Below, piece after piece: positions 63,452 to 64,000 of a DNA stretch of 64,000 nucleotides; the stretch's first letter is position 1, and each line of letters opens with the position of its first letter. The stretch lies in the NCBI RefSeq assembly GCF_014698795.1, contig NZ_JACJTR010000031.1, positions 19,987 through 83,986 on the forward strand, written 5' to 3'. The stretch is from Nostoc sp. FACHB-892. GTDB lineage: Bacteria; Cyanobacteriota; Cyanobacteriia; Cyanobacteriales; Nostocaceae. The notes beneath the pieces were generated by a model. The model ran no database searches, was not told the origin of the DNA, and was given only the letters and a program-made list of their open reading frames with translations. Position numbers and translations under genes: made by a program.

Positions 63452-63859
63452 TTATTTCGCATCAATTTGCGGCGGAGTGATTACTCCACTCGCTTTGAGA
63501 CCTGCAACGAGGTCGGTCACTTGACGTTGAGCCTCTGCACTCAGGGAGTCAAAGTCGTCTAAGAAGAATTGACGTTCTAGCGTTAACTTCCGGGTATTGA
63601 GCAACCCTTCGATCTGCCAACCTTCGTCGCATTTCGTTACGACGAATAGCTGCATCGAATCTCGTGACGGTGAAGTTTCGGGTTGTCCGGGCAGCATTAC
63701 CCTGACAACTCCGTTCATGAGAGCAATTTTAGTATTCAGGAAGTGGACGAAATTCACCTCACCCTCCAGGCGTGTTCCGTTGACAACCGTGTCGAAAGCT
63801 TGCTGATGAAATGCAGCGATCGCTTTTCGACCCTTGAAATCTGAGGCTTTCACCATCAT
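63452..63859 (-). CDS. NTF2-like (SgcJ/EcaC-type) protein lacking the N-terminal half
   Basis: 135 residues. DFKGRKAIAAFHQQAFDTVV and FVVTKCDEGWQIEGLLNTRK match the middle and end of SgcJ/EcaC-type NTF2-like domains; the usual first ~50 residues are absent. The start ATGA overlaps the GMC oxidoreductase stop, giving a coupled pair. It may be a deletion product placed behind that gene. Confidence 0.65.
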   Translation of the reverse strand: MMVKASDFKGRKAIAAFHQQAFDTVVNGTRLEGEVNFVHFLNTKIALMNGVVRVMLPGQPETSPSRDSMQLFVVTKCDEGWQIEGLLNTRKLTLERQFFLDDFDSLSAEAQRQVTDLVAGLKASGVITPPQIDAK

Positions 63860-64000
63860 TGAGGCAATTTTGTTCCAACTTTTATCAAATCGGCAGCCTT
63901 TTCTCCAATCATAATTGCCGATGCATTTGTGTTTCCTGTGATCATAGTTGGCATAATCGATGCATCAACAACTCGTAACCCTTCAATCCCCCGTACCTTG
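63856..64000 (-). CDS. GMC oxidoreductase, C-terminal end (runs off the window)
   Basis: The last 47 residues are visible: KVRGIEGLRVVDASIMPTMI and GNTNASAIMIGEKAADLIK. These are the conserved C-terminal GMC motif (GxxxLRVVDASIMP...NxNA) of FAD-dependent alcohol/choline dehydrogenases. The TGA at 63856-63858 overlaps the next ATG by four bases. Substrate unknown. Confidence 0.85.
   Translation of the reverse strand, partial: KVRGIEGLRVVDASIMPTMITGNTNASAIMIGEKAADLIKVGTKLPQ

Overview
The window looks like a filamentous, probably heterocyst-forming cyanobacterium (Nostoc/Calothrix/Tolypothrix type). The signs are the frequent GCGATCGC (HIP1) octamers, heterocyst-glycolipid-type polyketide synthase genes, a Ycf35/Ycf46-like gene set, a filamentous-haemagglutinin protein with a PEP-CTERM tail, and many RTX and FG-GAP secreted proteins. 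Much of it is accessory or plasmid-derived DNA: insertion sequences, MITEs, relic genes and plasmid-type replication/partition sites are common. No tRNA, rRNA or CRISPR array was seen.

Region 1 (1-13.2 kb, all minus strand) is a lipid/polyketide cluster. In transcription order: class III aminotransferase, thioester reductase with a C-terminal ACP, a terminator, a large KS-AT-ACP-ACP synthase ending in a KR structural half, a condensation-type acyltransferase (broken), a KR catalytic half fused to DH, and a KS that leaves the window. This resembles hgl/pfa synthases with an added reductive and transaminating end, which suggests an amino-lipid. Several key residues are lost.

Region 2 (13.2-19.3 kb) has a hairpin-rich noncoding kilobase, an IS1182-like element with a frameshifted transposase that cuts the 5' end of a DUF1257 (Ycf35-like) gene, then DUF2997, a small protein, a Ycf46-like AAA ATPase and a WGR protein. 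Region 3 (19.3-36 kb) has APS kinase, a TIGR03032 protein, FG-GAP/RTX proteins, two paralogous glycine-rich repeat proteins with duplicated leaders, a Hint-containing Tim44-like membrane protein, an FHA-type adhesin and an Rnl5-type RNA ligase. A metG relic split by a TA-flanked MITE follows.

Region 4 (37-51.6 kb) is plasmid-like. It holds a recurring plasmid gene (two relic copies lie near 28.8 and 30.6 kb), a coiled-coil DNA-binding-type protein, a ribbon-helix-helix protein with GGTAACC operators, several unknown genes, and a TnpB. It ends with the most unusual part: an operon of a small HTH-like protein, a helical protein, three membrane proteins and a membrane-anchored P-loop ATPase. That operon is bracketed by oppositely oriented 11-bp iteron arrays and contains a dense array of parS-like GTTTCA sites. 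This is the best candidate for an undescribed system, perhaps plasmid segregation or DNA translocation.

Region 5 (51.8-64 kb) is a decayed mosaic: secreted proteins, a nuclease relic, an IS4-superfamily element in an adhesin relic, SDR, kinase and GNAT fragments, NmrA and SnoaL-like genes, a GC-rich actinobacterial-type lipoprotein peptidase that looks transferred, a MITE matching the IS of region 2, and a coupled GMC oxidoreductase/NTF2-like pair. All assignments are by reading; no database search was run.
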